A stretch of DNA of 64,000 nt from Aureispira sp. CCB-QB1 (GTDB taxonomy: Bacteria > Bacteroidota > Bacteroidia > Chitinophagales > Saprospiraceae): contig CAMBRK010000002.1 in NCBI GenBank assembly GCA_945870185.1, positions 62,001 to 126,000 of the forward strand, given 5' to 3'. The notes beneath the pieces are model-generated. The model was not told where the DNA came from. It worked only from the letters and a program-made list of their open reading frames with translations, and did no database searches. A program made the translations under genes and the position numbers. Below are positions 26,630 through 36,224 of the stretch, one piece after another. Within the stretch, counting starts at the first letter, position 1, and each line of letters begins with the position of its first letter.

Positions 26630-27994
26630 ATGAAGTATCAAAAATTTGAACAACATATTGCAGACTCCTTAAGTAAGGACACCATGGATTTGGATATCAA
26701 TGCCTTAATCCAAGATATTCATGGGCAAAAACCAAAAAGAAGAGTTGTGGGCTTTTGGTGGATAGTAGCATCTGCTGTGGTCGTAACTGGAGGTTTGTTA
26801 TATCTTGTTATGGAAAATTCTAAAGCGTCCACGTCATCTGCTACATCATCAAAAGCAACAATTGCTCAATCTGTAGCTGCTGAAAGGCATATGGGTACTT
26901 CATTGTTCTTGGAAAAGAAAGGTGAAAACCCAGATGCATTACAAAATATTGCTACAAAAACCAAAGTTAAGACACAACTTAATAAGCTTTCTAAAGAAGG
27001 AAACAATTACTCTAACTTTAATACAAAGTCTTCTAACCAATCTTCCTCAAAGACTCAAGAAGATGGAAAAGTAACATTTAGTTCCGACTCTAAGTCATCG
27101 AAAAGTGAAGGACCAATATCATTCCAAGAAAAAATTGAAACAGTAAATACATTGAAAAGAGCATCGGAAGATATTTCATCATTGAATGTTATGGATGTTT
27201 CAGCGTTACATTCTATTAAAAATCTTGGCATCAATCCCAGAAAAGTTGTTTGTCCTGATTTTTCAAATAAAACAAAGTTTGATATAGCCATTAGTCCAGA
27301 AGTAGGTATTTTTTTACCTTTAAAAACATTAGAAAACGGAGGGTCAGAATTTGAAAATGTATTCCGGCTGAGGTCCAATAATGAAAATTCTTTAGAAGGT
27401 ATTTATGCAGGCATCTATGCTCAAGTGAGTACTCCAAAATATCCTTTTTATCTAAAAACGGGTCTTTCATGGTCAAAGATGACAGAAAAAATGAAGTTGG
27501 ACTTCGAATATACTAAGAAGGATACGACTCAAGGCATCATCTCGATCACGTATTCTCAGAATGGGGACACGATTACTGCCATCATAGGAGATATCATCAC
27601 AGAAAGGAGATTTTCAGGTTCAAAGACGAGACATTATCAATTTCAATTATGGGATTTACCGATAGGTATAGGGTATGAGCAGTCTTTTGGAAAATGGTAT
27701 GGAAGTGTGGAAGCGGGAGTTCATGTTAATCTGTCCAACAGAACTTCAGGAAGTATTTTGCAATCCGACACTTCATTTATTGAAATTGGAAAACCTGTAC
27801 AGCATTTCAAAACGCAATTGGGCCTTTCTTATTTTGCGGGAATACAAATAGGAAGATGGGTACATCCATCGGGCCGGATTTATCTTAGCACCAGGTTTAG
27901 GATGATACCAGATGCTTTTAGCACTACTAGCAATACTGTCAAACAACAATATCATTTCCTGGGATTGAATTTAGGTTATAGTCATATGTTTTGA
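26630..27994 (+). CDS. putative anti-sigma / outer-membrane barrel fusion protein
   Basis: A 454-residue protein in three parts. Residues 1-38 are cytoplasmic and rich in acidic and basic residues. Residues about 40-60 are one strongly hydrophobic helix (WWIVASAVVVTGGLLYLV). Residues about 65-195 are a Ser/Thr/Lys/Gln-rich linker. Residues about 200-454 alternate as amphipathic beta strands (SPEVGIFLPL, GIYAGIYAQVS, FYLKTGLSWSKM, YFAGIQIG, FLGLNLGYSHMF), like an outer-membrane beta-barrel of the OMP_b-brl type. It starts 16 bp after the sigma-factor stop. By position the N-terminus is the natural anti-sigma candidate, but I see no ZAS zinc motif. Function is inferred from context only. Confidence 0.6.
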   Translation: MKYQKFEQHIADSLSKDTMDLDINALIQDIHGQKPKRRVVGFWWIVASAVVVTGGLLYLVMENSKASTSSATSSKATIAQSVAAERHMGTSLFLEKKGENPDALQNIATKTKVKTQLNKLSKEGNNYSNFNTKSSNQSSSKTQEDGKVTFSSDSKSSKSEGPISFQEKIETVNTLKRASEDISSLNVMDVSALHSIKNLGINPRKVVCPDFSNKTKFDIAISPEVGIFLPLKTLENGGSEFENVFRLRSNNENSLEGIYAGIYAQVSTPKYPFYLKTGLSWSKMTEKMKLDFEYTKKDTTQGIISITYSQNGDTITAIIGDIITERRFSGSKTRHYQFQLWDLPIGIGYEQSFGKWYGSVEAGVHVNLSNRTSGSILQSDTSFIEIGKPVQHFKTQLGLSYFAGIQIGRWVHPSGRIYLSTRFRMIPDAFSTTSNTVKQQYHFLGLNLGYSHMF

Positions 27995-28007
27995 GGTTAG
28001 ACTATGG

Positions 28008-29366
28008 TTAATACTTCAAACCCAAACGCCAGTTTCCATATTTTAGATAAACGAAGCTAGGTAAAAACAAAACAATCCAATATATCCATTCGCTCATCCA
28101 GGCGACTTCGATGCTGAGTTTCATTATTTCGATGACGATCCCCACATATGCCAAATAGGCTGCAATACCTGCTACTTCTATCCAGAATACCACATGGGTC
28201 TTACCCGTAGCTATCACTGCGTTGAGCCAGATAACACCTACACACAGTATAATCATCGCTGTACTTACAATCCTAAGCGTACTGGTTCCAGATTCAATAA
28301 AGCCTTGTTTTTGGCCAAAAACTCCAAGGAAAGTTCCTGGAAATAAGTTGAGCATTAACACCAGAATGCTCATACCTACTACGCTGATGGTAACCATTTT
28401 ACGAATAATGGAAAACATCTCTTCTTGTCGCCCTTGACCTATTAAATTGCTTATAATGGTATTGGCCGAAGAGCCAAAAGCCCATGAAAATACTCCACCA
28501 AGTCCAAAAAGATTGCGCATGGTTTGAGAAATAGCCTGATCTTCATAAGAATAATTGCGACTTACTAAGATAAAGAAAACCCACCAAGCTGCTGTACTTA
28601 TAGCTAACTGACTCATGAGCGGGAATCCTTGAGTAAAAACTAATTTTAGCTTGTTAAAGTAAATAGAAAAATCAGGCTTAATGCCGTAATTTTTGTTAAT
28701 TCTCATCAATATAATAATCGTAAGAACCGTAAGCATACCGATAGCTTCGGAGATCACTGATGCATATGCAGCACCATTAAATCCCATAGCTGGAAAACCC
28801 AAATTACCAAAAATCATCCCATAATCCAAAAATAAATTGGCCCCGGATTGAATGATGGCGATGATAATAAGAAATCTTGTTTTTTGTATACTGATCAAAA
28901 AGGCATTTTGCATCTGTAATGAATACAGAAAGAATAGTCCAACTATTCTGATATTGAGAAAACTTGTAGCCATTCTTGCTCCTTCTGGTTCTATACCCGA
29001 CCATCTCATAACAGGTAACACAGCAGACCACGTTATCACGGAAAATATAACCGCTAGTATGAGCCCTATAATCACACCATGCCATAATGATGAAAAAATT
29101 TCATTTCGGCTATCTTCACCAGCACGTCGAGACATGATGGAGAGTAGAGCATTGTTGAGTCCATAACCAATGGCAGAAAAAATAAGGTAGTACACTCCAG
29201 TAATGCCAGCTAATGCAAGTTCTTTACTACCCAAATGACCTAAAAAAGCAGCATTGAAAAGGTAATTGAGCTCAGGTATAAGTTTGGCCATACTGATAGG
29301 CAAAGTCAGTAATATGATACCTTTGATCGAAGTATCTACTTTTAATGAGGTAACAGTAGCTGCCAT
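28008..29366 (-). CDS. MATE-family multidrug efflux transporter
   Basis: A 452-residue integral membrane protein with about 12 hydrophobic helices in two similar halves. Features of MATE/NorM proteins include TLPISMAKLIPELNYLFNAAFLGHLGSKELA at the start and the second-half GLGGVFSWAFGSSANTIISNLIGQG. It would export organic cations or drugs using a sodium or proton gradient. The stop lies 14 bp from the converging barrel gene, and the upstream M15 peptidase abuts its start, so the two are likely co-transcribed. No regulator is adjacent. Confidence 0.88.
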   Translation of the reverse strand: MAATVTSLKVDTSIKGIILLTLPISMAKLIPELNYLFNAAFLGHLGSKELALAGITGVYYLIFSAIGYGLNNALLSIMSRRAGEDSRNEIFSSLWHGVIIGLILAVIFSVITWSAVLPVMRWSGIEPEGARMATSFLNIRIVGLFFLYSLQMQNAFLISIQKTRFLIIIAIIQSGANLFLDYGMIFGNLGFPAMGFNGAAYASVISEAIGMLTVLTIIILMRINKNYGIKPDFSIYFNKLKLVFTQGFPLMSQLAISTAAWWVFFILVSRNYSYEDQAISQTMRNLFGLGGVFSWAFGSSANTIISNLIGQGRQEEMFSIIRKMVTISVVGMSILVLMLNLFPGTFLGVFGQKQGFIESGTSTLRIVSTAMIILCVGVIWLNAVIATGKTHVVFWIEVAGIAAYLAYVGIVIEIMKLSIEVAWMSEWIYWIVLFLPSFVYLKYGNWRLGLKY

Positions 29367-30182
29367 TTAATTTTGTTTGCTTATACATTTAGGACTTATG
29401 CCCAAGATGTAATTTTGAACCACATCAATAGCTACTGCAGTTTCTGCTCCCAGAAATCCTTGAATCATGTCATTTTTTATCTTTAATCTTGCTTGTCTGG
29501 TAATACCTTCAGATACTGGCATGTAAGTCCAGTGCCATTTTTCTTCAAAATATCCAGTATTTCTGTCGCTTCCCATTTGGGTATAAGTCTGACAAAATCC
29601 AAAAATATAAGCATGGGATTGCATCCATTGATACAGCTTAAGACCTTCTCCTGTCTCAAACCATTTGTTATTAAAACTATTGAAATCAAGATCAGTACCC
29701 CAATGATGACGTGATGTACTTGGCATAGAACTGTATTCCAGAATTTTTTTAGCTCTAGTCAAATTGTCAGGGATATCTTTTGCAGCATTGGTTCCATCTT
29801 CTAGAATGGTTTTGCCCGTCCACTTGTTTTCCCAGATTCTTTTCTGATTGTCAAAATTGCGTGTAGCAGACTTGATGATCAATTGGACACCATCTTTGGC
29901 GGCTGCATCATACATTTTTATAAATTCTCTCATCACATCTTTTCGGATGTATCTGATGTCTTCATCCCTATATTTTGGCGGTATGATCATAAATTCTGGA
30001 TGTGTAGATGGGTCAAACTTGCCCATGATATAGTCAACACTGTAATCTACAGAATCAAGAGGGATAGCTAAAGTATTAGTTTTAGTACTTACCGCATCTT
30101 TGGATGTCAAAATCGAAGATGATTTTTGAGCATTGCATGCTGAAATAGTAATCGTTATAATGATGAGGTATCTGATGATCAT
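29367..30182 (-). CDS. M15-family D-alanyl-D-alanine carboxypeptidase lipoprotein
   Basis: A 271-residue protein with a lipoprotein signal (IITITISACNAQ, Cys at residue 16). The M15/VanY zinc motifs are SRHHWGTDLDF (first His and Asp) near residue 160 and EKWHWTYMP (second His) near 215. Such enzymes trim the terminal D-alanine from peptidoglycan stem peptides in the periplasm. The zinc ligands are all present, so it should be active. It abuts the MATE gene and is five bases from a small membrane protein gene, forming a probable minus-strand operon. Confidence 0.85.
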   Translation of the reverse strand: MIIRYLIIITITISACNAQKSSSILTSKDAVSTKTNTLAIPLDSVDYSVDYIMGKFDPSTHPEFMIIPPKYRDEDIRYIRKDVMREFIKMYDAAAKDGVQLIIKSATRNFDNQKRIWENKWTGKTILEDGTNAAKDIPDNLTRAKKILEYSSMPSTSRHHWGTDLDFNSFNNKWFETGEGLKLYQWMQSHAYIFGFCQTYTQMGSDRNTGYFEEKWHWTYMPVSEGITRQARLKIKNDMIQGFLGAETAVAIDVVQNYILGISPKCISKQN

Positions 30183-30186
30183 GCAC

Positions 30187-30531
30187 TTATTTTCTATGAT
30201 GAGGACGCTTAGAAAATATAAACACTATAATAGATAAAATAGATGTAAATCCCAATATCCCATAATATACAATGAGGTCTAAACGATCATCTTTTATCAT
30301 ACTAATTACTATAGACGCAACAAAGATTAAAGATATGATGGTGATACCCAATGCAGCATTTCTTTGTTGTACATTTTCATACATGATGCCATTATTAAGA
30401 GAAAGTAAGACTACTCCAAACAAAAATGGAATAAGAAGCCCAATGTCTTTGTTTAAGGCGTCATAATACATCCATAAACTTGTAAAGATAAGTACAGTAG
30501 CATGAAGTAGATTAGATTTTTGGTATGTCAT
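30187..30531 (-). CDS. small four-helix membrane protein, unknown function
   Basis: A 114-residue protein with about four hydrophobic segments (LLHATVLIFTSLWMYYDAL, IGLLIPFLFGVVLLSL, LGITIISLIFVASIVISMI and YYGILGFTSILSIIVFIF) and a short basic tail (SKRPHHRK). I do not recognise the family with certainty; it resembles small UPF0114- or TMEM14-like membrane proteins in layout only. It lies in a tight minus-strand run before the M15 peptidase gene, five bases away. Confidence 0.6.
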   Translation of the reverse strand: MTYQKSNLLHATVLIFTSLWMYYDALNKDIGLLIPFLFGVVLLSLNNGIMYENVQQRNAALGITIISLIFVASIVISMIKDDRLDLIVYYGILGFTSILSIIVFIFSKRPHHRK

Positions 30532-30578
30532 AATTTATTAGATTTGAAATAACTATTTTGGTTTCAAATTCGTGAACC

Positions 30579-32750
30579 TTACAACTTCTCAAAAATAAAA
30601 TTGGTCATCTTGGTGTATAAATGTATCGTTGCATTGTCGCCATAAATGCCGTGATTTCTATTGGGGTAGTAATAGGTATCAAACTGTTTATTGGCTTTGA
30701 TGAGGGCATTAGACATCTCTACGGCATGTTGAAAATGCACATTATCGTCTGCCATACCATGTACTAACAGGTAGTTTCCTTTGAGCTTATCCGCAAAATA
30801 TACTGGTGAATTGTCTGCGTATCCCTTATTATTTTCTGCGGTTGTCCTCATGTATCTTTCCGTATAAACACTATCATACCACTTCCAGTTAGTAACAGGT
30901 GCTACTGCTATGGCTGCTTTGAAGACATCATTACCTTTGAGTATGCAAAGAGATGACATATATCCTCCATAACTCCAACCATAGATACCTATTCTGGCTT
31001 TGTCCACATAAGGTTGCAATCCTATATATTTAGCGGCTTCGATTTGGTCCAATGTCTCATAATGTCCTAGCTGTAAATAGGTCATTTTTTTAAACTCTTC
31101 TCCTCTTGCACCCGTACCTCGACCATCTACACAAACCACAATATATCCTGCCTGAGCTATCATTTGATTCCACCAATATCCATTTCCTTTCCAGCTATCT
31201 GTCACTTGTTGGCTTCCAGGGCCGCTGTATTGAGTCATGAAAACCGGATATTTTCTGGTAGAGTTGAAGTCTCTAGGCTTAATCATATAGCCATTGAGCT
31301 TGACATTTTCAGAGGTAGTAAATGTAAAAAACTCTACAGGTGAGACAGCGTATTCTTCCTGAACCTTGCCATAGTTAATGTTATCTTCTATGGTTCTTAC
31401 CTTCTTTCCAGTTCGGTCATACACTGTAAATGTGGGCGCAGTATTGATAGAACTATGATTGTTACTAAAGTAGTCAAAAGTACTGCTAAACTGTGCGCTA
31501 TTATTTCCTATTAATGAAGGTGTCAAATTAGTTAGATTTTTACCATCAAGATCTACCGAAAAGACATGTTTTTGAATTGGTGATTTCTCTGCAGCCTGAA
31601 AAAATACTTTTTTATTTTTTTCATCCACGCCATAAAAGTTGGTCACATCGTATGTTCCTGTGGTTAATTTTGCTTTTTGTTTACCATCCATTCCCATAAG
31701 ATAAAGCTGATTATAACCTTCTTTTTCAGAAGTCCAAACAAAGTGTTTTCCGTCTTTAAGAAACGTAAGATCGTCAGTAATGTCTATATAATACTTATTG
31801 GTTTCTTCATACATGACAGATGATTTTCCAGTTTTGATGTCTGCTATATATAGTTTCAGGTTGTTTTGATGTCGGTTCATTTTAAAGATACAAAGCTTAC
31901 TGGCATCTTGTGTCCATTTCATACGGGGTATATACATTTCGGTCATATCACCCATATCAGCTTTCACCGCTTTACCACGAGACATTTCGTAAACCCAAGC
32001 AGTCACATCTGCATTCTTTTCACCTACTTTTGGATATTTAAATGTTTCGTGAATAGGATACATTTCGTCGCGGTAAAGCTGCATAGTAAACTCAGGAACC
32101 TTACTTTCATCAAAACGAATAAAAGCTATTTTTTTACTATCTGGTGACCAATAAAATGCTCTGGTAAAACTGAATTCTTCCTCATAAACCCAATCACACA
32201 TACCATTGATGATGGCATTTTTTGCTCCGTCAGTAGTGACTTGGGTGACATTGCCATATTTAATATTTTGTATGTAAAGATTATTATTGAAAACAAAACC
32301 GACTTGCTCCGCATCTGGTGAAAAAGCAGGATTAGCTATCTTCCCATCCTTATATATTCGGCTAAGCGTTTTGGTTTTTACATCATAAACAAAGCAATTG
32401 ACCTTGGAAGAATGTCTATAAATAGCTTCGCCCTCAGCTTCTATCAATATCTTAGTCTCATCATCACTAAAAGTATAGCTCTGGAAATCACCAGAAAATC
32501 CAGCTTTATCTTTCATCTCCTTTCCATAAAAGATTGTTTCTACCAATGAGCCTGTTGTAATATCAAATTTTTTAATGCCGCCATCTTTCATCGCAGAATA
32601 ATGCCTACCGTCCTTCATAAAATTGAATCCTGGTACAGATTTGGTCCTGAAAGCAAATTTTGCATAGATGTCTTCTATGGTGATGGGTTTTTGGGCAGTG
32701 CCACAAAAACTGATAAAGCAAACTAATAAAACTATTTGGATTATTTTCAT
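30579..32750 (-). CDS. dipeptidyl peptidase IV (S9 family)
   Basis: An exported peptidase of about 723 residues. ATG 32750 begins a clear signal peptide (MKIIQIVLLVCFISFCGTAQ); the longer frame from 32816 adds 22 residues and overlaps the neighbouring gene, so I reject it. An N-terminal beta-propeller (for example IAFIRFDESKVPEFTM) precedes an alpha/beta hydrolase domain. The triad is GWSYGGYMSS (Ser), MADDNVHFQHA (Asp) and NRNHGIYG (His). The double-Glu motif YEEEFS, which binds the substrate amino terminus, is present. It removes Xaa-Pro dipeptides in the periplasm and probably serves peptide scavenging. Confidence 0.93.
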   Translation of the reverse strand: MKIIQIVLLVCFISFCGTAQKPITIEDIYAKFAFRTKSVPGFNFMKDGRHYSAMKDGGIKKFDITTGSLVETIFYGKEMKDKAGFSGDFQSYTFSDDETKILIEAEGEAIYRHSSKVNCFVYDVKTKTLSRIYKDGKIANPAFSPDAEQVGFVFNNNLYIQNIKYGNVTQVTTDGAKNAIINGMCDWVYEEEFSFTRAFYWSPDSKKIAFIRFDESKVPEFTMQLYRDEMYPIHETFKYPKVGEKNADVTAWVYEMSRGKAVKADMGDMTEMYIPRMKWTQDASKLCIFKMNRHQNNLKLYIADIKTGKSSVMYEETNKYYIDITDDLTFLKDGKHFVWTSEKEGYNQLYLMGMDGKQKAKLTTGTYDVTNFYGVDEKNKKVFFQAAEKSPIQKHVFSVDLDGKNLTNLTPSLIGNNSAQFSSTFDYFSNNHSSINTAPTFTVYDRTGKKVRTIEDNINYGKVQEEYAVSPVEFFTFTTSENVKLNGYMIKPRDFNSTRKYPVFMTQYSGPGSQQVTDSWKGNGYWWNQMIAQAGYIVVCVDGRGTGARGEEFKKMTYLQLGHYETLDQIEAAKYIGLQPYVDKARIGIYGWSYGGYMSSLCILKGNDVFKAAIAVAPVTNWKWYDSVYTERYMRTTAENNKGYADNSPVYFADKLKGNYLLVHGMADDNVHFQHAVEMSNALIKANKQFDTYYYPNRNHGIYGDNATIHLYTKMTNFIFEKL

Positions 32751-32812
32751 GACTAAAATCTTTTTGGCTGTAAATGATGTGCAAAAGTAAAATAAATATT
32801 GGAAGTATCCCA

Positions 32813-33142
32813 TCACCCAATCATCAATCCATTCTCCACTTGCATATCTGCAGAAAGCAAAGTGACTTCTTTATCATCACCTACTGCGCCCAAGACCAGA
32901 CACTCAGACATAAAGTCAGCGATCTGTTTGAGTGGAAAATTGACTACAGCTATGATTTGTTTTCCTATCAATGATTCTTTTTGATATAGCTTAGTGATTT
33001 GTGCGGAGCTTTTTTTGATACCAAGTGGACCAAAATCTATGGTAAGTTTGTAAGCAGGGTTTTTAGCCTTTGGAAAATCATCTACTTGGATGATGGTACC
33101 TACACGCATTTCTACTTTTTCAAAATCTGACCAAGATATCAT
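32813..33142 (-). CDS. CsaA-like tRNA-binding domain protein
   Basis: A 109-residue protein consisting of one tRNA-binding OB fold. Diagnostic segments are FEKVEMRVGTIIQVDDFPKA at the start and the C-terminal LLSADMQVENGLMIG. This matches CsaA, described as a secretion-related chaperone or tRNA-binding protein in Bacillus. Its length is typical. It lies on the minus strand between a secreted protein of unknown function (8 bp) and DPP IV, so it may be transcribed with both. Confidence 0.88.
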   Translation of the reverse strand: MISWSDFEKVEMRVGTIIQVDDFPKAKNPAYKLTIDFGPLGIKKSSAQITKLYQKESLIGKQIIAVVNFPLKQIADFMSECLVLGAVGDDKEVTLLSADMQVENGLMIG

Positions 33143-33150
33143 ATGAAATA

Positions 33151-33894
33151 CTATTTTTTATAGTCATTTAGATCAATAAAGTACTCTGTCGGAGATGCAG
33201 AAATAAAGGTCAATTTTGACTTTTTGCCGTTCCATTCATAAACGTATTCTAATGGCATAAACTTTGTACCTAAAATTAAGCTATAATCAAAATGAATAGG
33301 AAGTTTAGCATCAAACTCCAATTTATTGAATAAAAACAAAGGCAAAAAACTATATTTTTCTGTGGATAAAAACAAATTACTTTTATCCTCAGTCTTTTGA
33401 TAAGATAAAATGTATTCTTTTCCAGTTTTGGTTGGCCAGCCGTAATCGTTTTTGCCAAAAACCTTAGTTTTATTAGTCGATTTACAATATTTTTTAAAAT
33501 CTGACATTATACTTTTCGATAGACTTACTACTTCTGCGTACTGTTGAGCTTTTTTGGTTTCTCGATGTTTTTTACCAAACTCGTCAGTATGACCAATGAT
33601 ATAGTTTCCTTTTTGGTCTGCGATGACAAAATCTATCATTTCTCCTGACCAGCCATATGCTTCTTTTGTAAAGAGAAAAGTCCCTGTTTTTTCGTCTACA
33701 TAAATACTGAATTCCCCTTTTCTTAGATAATGGTCTTCCGAAGCCAATTCATTGTCATAAGACCATGTAAGCATCGTTGAGAAAAAATATTTTCCAGCTT
33801 TAGGATTCCAGTTTTTGTTGCGGTAGGCAACATCTGATTGAGCGAAGACAAGAGATGTAAATCCTAAAAACAGTAGAAATGATAGCACTCGCAT
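33151..33894 (-). CDS. secreted protein of unknown function
   Basis: A 247-residue exported protein (signal MRVLSFLLFLGFTSLVFAQ). The mature part is rich in aromatic and lysine residues with probable beta strands (GEFSIYVDEKTGTFLFTKE, DFVIADQKGNYIIGHTD). I recognise no domain or catalytic motif. It lies between CsaA-like and DUF3820 genes on the same strand. It may belong to the same transcription unit as the topoisomerase IV gene. Function unknown. Confidence 0.6.
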   Translation of the reverse strand: MRVLSFLLFLGFTSLVFAQSDVAYRNKNWNPKAGKYFFSTMLTWSYDNELASEDHYLRKGEFSIYVDEKTGTFLFTKEAYGWSGEMIDFVIADQKGNYIIGHTDEFGKKHRETKKAQQYAEVVSLSKSIMSDFKKYCKSTNKTKVFGKNDYGWPTKTGKEYILSYQKTEDKSNLFLSTEKYSFLPLFLFNKLEFDAKLPIHFDYSLILGTKFMPLEYVYEWNGKKSKLTFISASPTEYFIDLNDYKK

Positions 33895-33916
33895 ATTTAA
33901 TAAATTGTTACTAAAG

Positions 33917-34144
33917 TTATCTTATATCCTTTAACAAATACTCCAAACCATTAGTTTTAATCACAAATGCTGTGGACAATATCATGCCTAGTCTACCTTG
34001 CGGAAAACCTTGGGTAGAGATCCATTCTAGATAATAAGTAGGAATATGCTTGATCAGCGTGCCTTTATATTTACCATACGGCATGGGCATCCTTACGATA
34101 TCTGTAAGAATAGTGACGTCTGGAGTTGAACTTTGATCGTTCAT
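33917..34144 (-). CDS. DUF3820 family small protein
   Basis: A 75-residue protein matching DUF3820: MPYGKYKGTLIKHIPTYYLEW in the middle, then a FPQGRLGMILST block. Such proteins are widespread in Bacteroidota and Proteobacteria, resemble a putative quorum-sensing-regulated virulence factor family, and have no established function. The start is two bases from the stop of parE, so the two are translationally close. It is intact and of normal length. Confidence 0.78.
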   Translation of the reverse strand: MNDQSSTPDVTILTDIVRMPMPYGKYKGTLIKHIPTYYLEWISTQGFPQGRLGMILSTAFVIKTNGLEYLLKDIR

Positions 34145-34146
34145 GT

Positions 34147-36060
34147 CTAAGCCTCTGTAATTTCTGCCTCTGACAAATCCATCACTTCTTCTTCATCGGG
34201 TTTGATTTGGTCCAGCTCTACTTTAAGATTGTCTATGATAAATACTTGTCTTTCTGGAGTATTTTTACCCATATAATATCCCAATAAATCTTCAATTTTG
34301 GTTTTTTCTCCCAGTATTACGGGTTCCAATCTAATGTTGTCACCAATAAAATCTTCAAACTCATTAGGTGAAATTTCCCCAAGACCCTTAAATCGGGTGA
34401 TTTCTGCTTTTCCCTTCAACTTCAGTATGGCTTCTTGTTTTTCTGTTTCGCTGTAGCAATAGAATGTCTTTTGTTTGTCTCTTACTCTGAATAATGGTGT
34501 GTCTAGAATATATAGATGACCATGCTTGACCAAATCTGGAAAAAACTGCAGAAAAAATGTCAATAATAATAATCTGATGTGCATTCCATCTACATCGGCA
34601 TCTGTAGCTATCACTACTCTATTATATCTCAAGTTTTCGATACCATCTTCTATATCCAGAGCGTGTTGCAAGAGATTGAACTCTTCGTTTTGATACACCA
34701 CTTTTTTGGTCATACCATAACAGTTGAGCGGCTTACCTCTTAGCGAAAATACAGCTTGTGTTTGTACATCTCTTGCTTTGGTGATCGACCCGCTCGCTGA
34801 GTCTCCTTCTGTGATAAAGATGGTAGAACCTAGTTTGATTTCATCATCTATTTTTTTACCATCAGTAAGGTGCGCTCTGCAATCTCTCAACTTCTTGTTG
34901 TGAATATTTGCCTTCTTAGCACGCTGATTGGCTATTTTCTTGATGTCCGCTATTTCTTTCCTTTCTCTTTCTGACTGCTGGAGTTTTCTGAGAATGGTAT
35001 CGGCAATTTCTTTATTTTTGTGTAGGAAATTGTCCAGATGCGTTTTCATAAAGTCCATCACGAAAGAACGGATTGTCGCCGTTTCAGGGCCCATATTTTG
35101 AGAACCTAATTTCGTTTTGGTTTGTGACTCAAAGATTGGTTCTTCTACCTTTAAACTGATAGCACCTACTATAGATGTCTGCACATCTCGGGTATCAAAA
35201 TCTTTTTTGTAAAAATCACGTAAAGTCTTGACAATCGCTTCTCTAAATGCTGCCAAATGTGTTCCTCCTTGGGTAGTATTTTGACCATTTACAAAGGAAT
35301 AGTACTCTTCTCCGTATTGTGTGCCATGAGAAATTGCTATTTCGATATCTTCAGCTTGGAGATGTATGATAGGGTAGAGTAGATTTTCAACATCAGTCTT
35401 TCTTTCTAATAGGTCTCTAAGACCATTTTTGGAAACTAGAGTTTTACCATTATAATTTAATTTTAGACCAGCATTTAGATAAGCATAATTCCATAGCTGA
35501 TTTTCTACATATTCAGGCCTGTATTTGTAGTGTTTAAATATATTTTCATCCGCAATAAACTCTATCATGGTGCCATTAGGCTCAGTAGTCTTGGCCAATT
35601 TGGTATCCACAGTGATCACACCAGCTGTAAACTCCGCCATTTTGGTCTCACCATCTCTGAAAGATTGCACTTTAAAATAGCTTGAAAGCGCATTTACAGC
35701 CTTGGTACCTACACCATTAAGACCTACTGATTTTTTAAAAGCTTTGGAATCGTACTTACCACCCGTATTGATCTTGGATACACAATCTATGACCTTGCCC
35801 AATGGAATCCCACGACCATAATCCCTTATAAAAACACGACCTTGTTCTATTTTAATATCAATGTTCTTTCCATTACCCATGACAAACTCGTCAATAGAGT
35901 TGTCTATGACTTCTTTGAGCAGTACATAGATACCATCATCTTGCGAAGACCCATCTCCGAGTTTACCGATATACATGCCTGGCCTAAGACGGATATGTTC
36001 TTGCCAGTCAAGACTTTTGATATTATCTTCGGTATATAGTACTTGTGAATTGTCGCTCAT
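34147..36060 (-). CDS. parE: DNA topoisomerase IV subunit B
   Basis: A 637-residue type IIA topoisomerase ATPase subunit. GHKL ATPase signatures are [32 protein letters not shown] and [13 protein letters not shown]. The TOPRIM domain has EGDSASGS and the DADVDGMHI metal motif. The N-terminal [15 protein letters not shown] and short length fit the Bacteroidota ParE rather than GyrB. It pairs with ParC to decatenate chromosomes. In many Bacteroidota parC follows directly; here the next genes are DUF3820 and a secreted protein, so parC must be elsewhere. Confidence 0.92.
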   Translation of the reverse strand: MSDNSQVLYTEDNIKSLDWQEHIRLRPGMYIGKLGDGSSQDDGIYVLLKEVIDNSIDEFVMGNGKNIDIKIEQGRVFIRDYGRGIPLGKVIDCVSKINTGGKYDSKAFKKSVGLNGVGTKAVNALSSYFKVQSFRDGETKMAEFTAGVITVDTKLAKTTEPNGTMIEFIADENIFKHYKYRPEYVENQLWNYAYLNAGLKLNYNGKTLVSKNGLRDLLERKTDVENLLYPIIHLQAEDIEIAISHGTQYGEEYYSFVNGQNTTQGGTHLAAFREAIVKTLRDFYKKDFDTRDVQTSIVGAISLKVEEPIFESQTKTKLGSQNMGPETATIRSFVMDFMKTHLDNFLHKNKEIADTILRKLQQSERERKEIADIKKIANQRAKKANIHNKKLRDCRAHLTDGKKIDDEIKLGSTIFITEGDSASGSITKARDVQTQAVFSLRGKPLNCYGMTKKVVYQNEEFNLLQHALDIEDGIENLRYNRVVIATDADVDGMHIRLLLLTFFLQFFPDLVKHGHLYILDTPLFRVRDKQKTFYCYSETEKQEAILKLKGKAEITRFKGLGEISPNEFEDFIGDNIRLEPVILGEKTKIEDLLGYYMGKNTPERQVFIIDNLKVELDQIKPDEEEVMDLSEAEITEA

Positions 36061-36196
36061 ATGATTCCAATAAAATCTGAATTAAAAGGCAAATATAATA
36101 CTTTTTTAGGATATGTTGATTGCTAAAAATACAAATGCTCTATCCGTTTCTATATAAATCTATGGTTAATAATGACTCATACATCATTTATTTATT

Positions 36197-36204
36197 TAAT
36201 TTTG
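36197..36204 (+). promoter_or_regulatory. -7 element for the M1-like gene
   Basis: TAATTTTG fits TAnnTTTG and is 20 bp before the GTG start at 36225. The -33 position has no TTTG match. Confidence 0.35.
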
Positions 36205-36224
36205 CGTTCTAAATTCAATGGATT

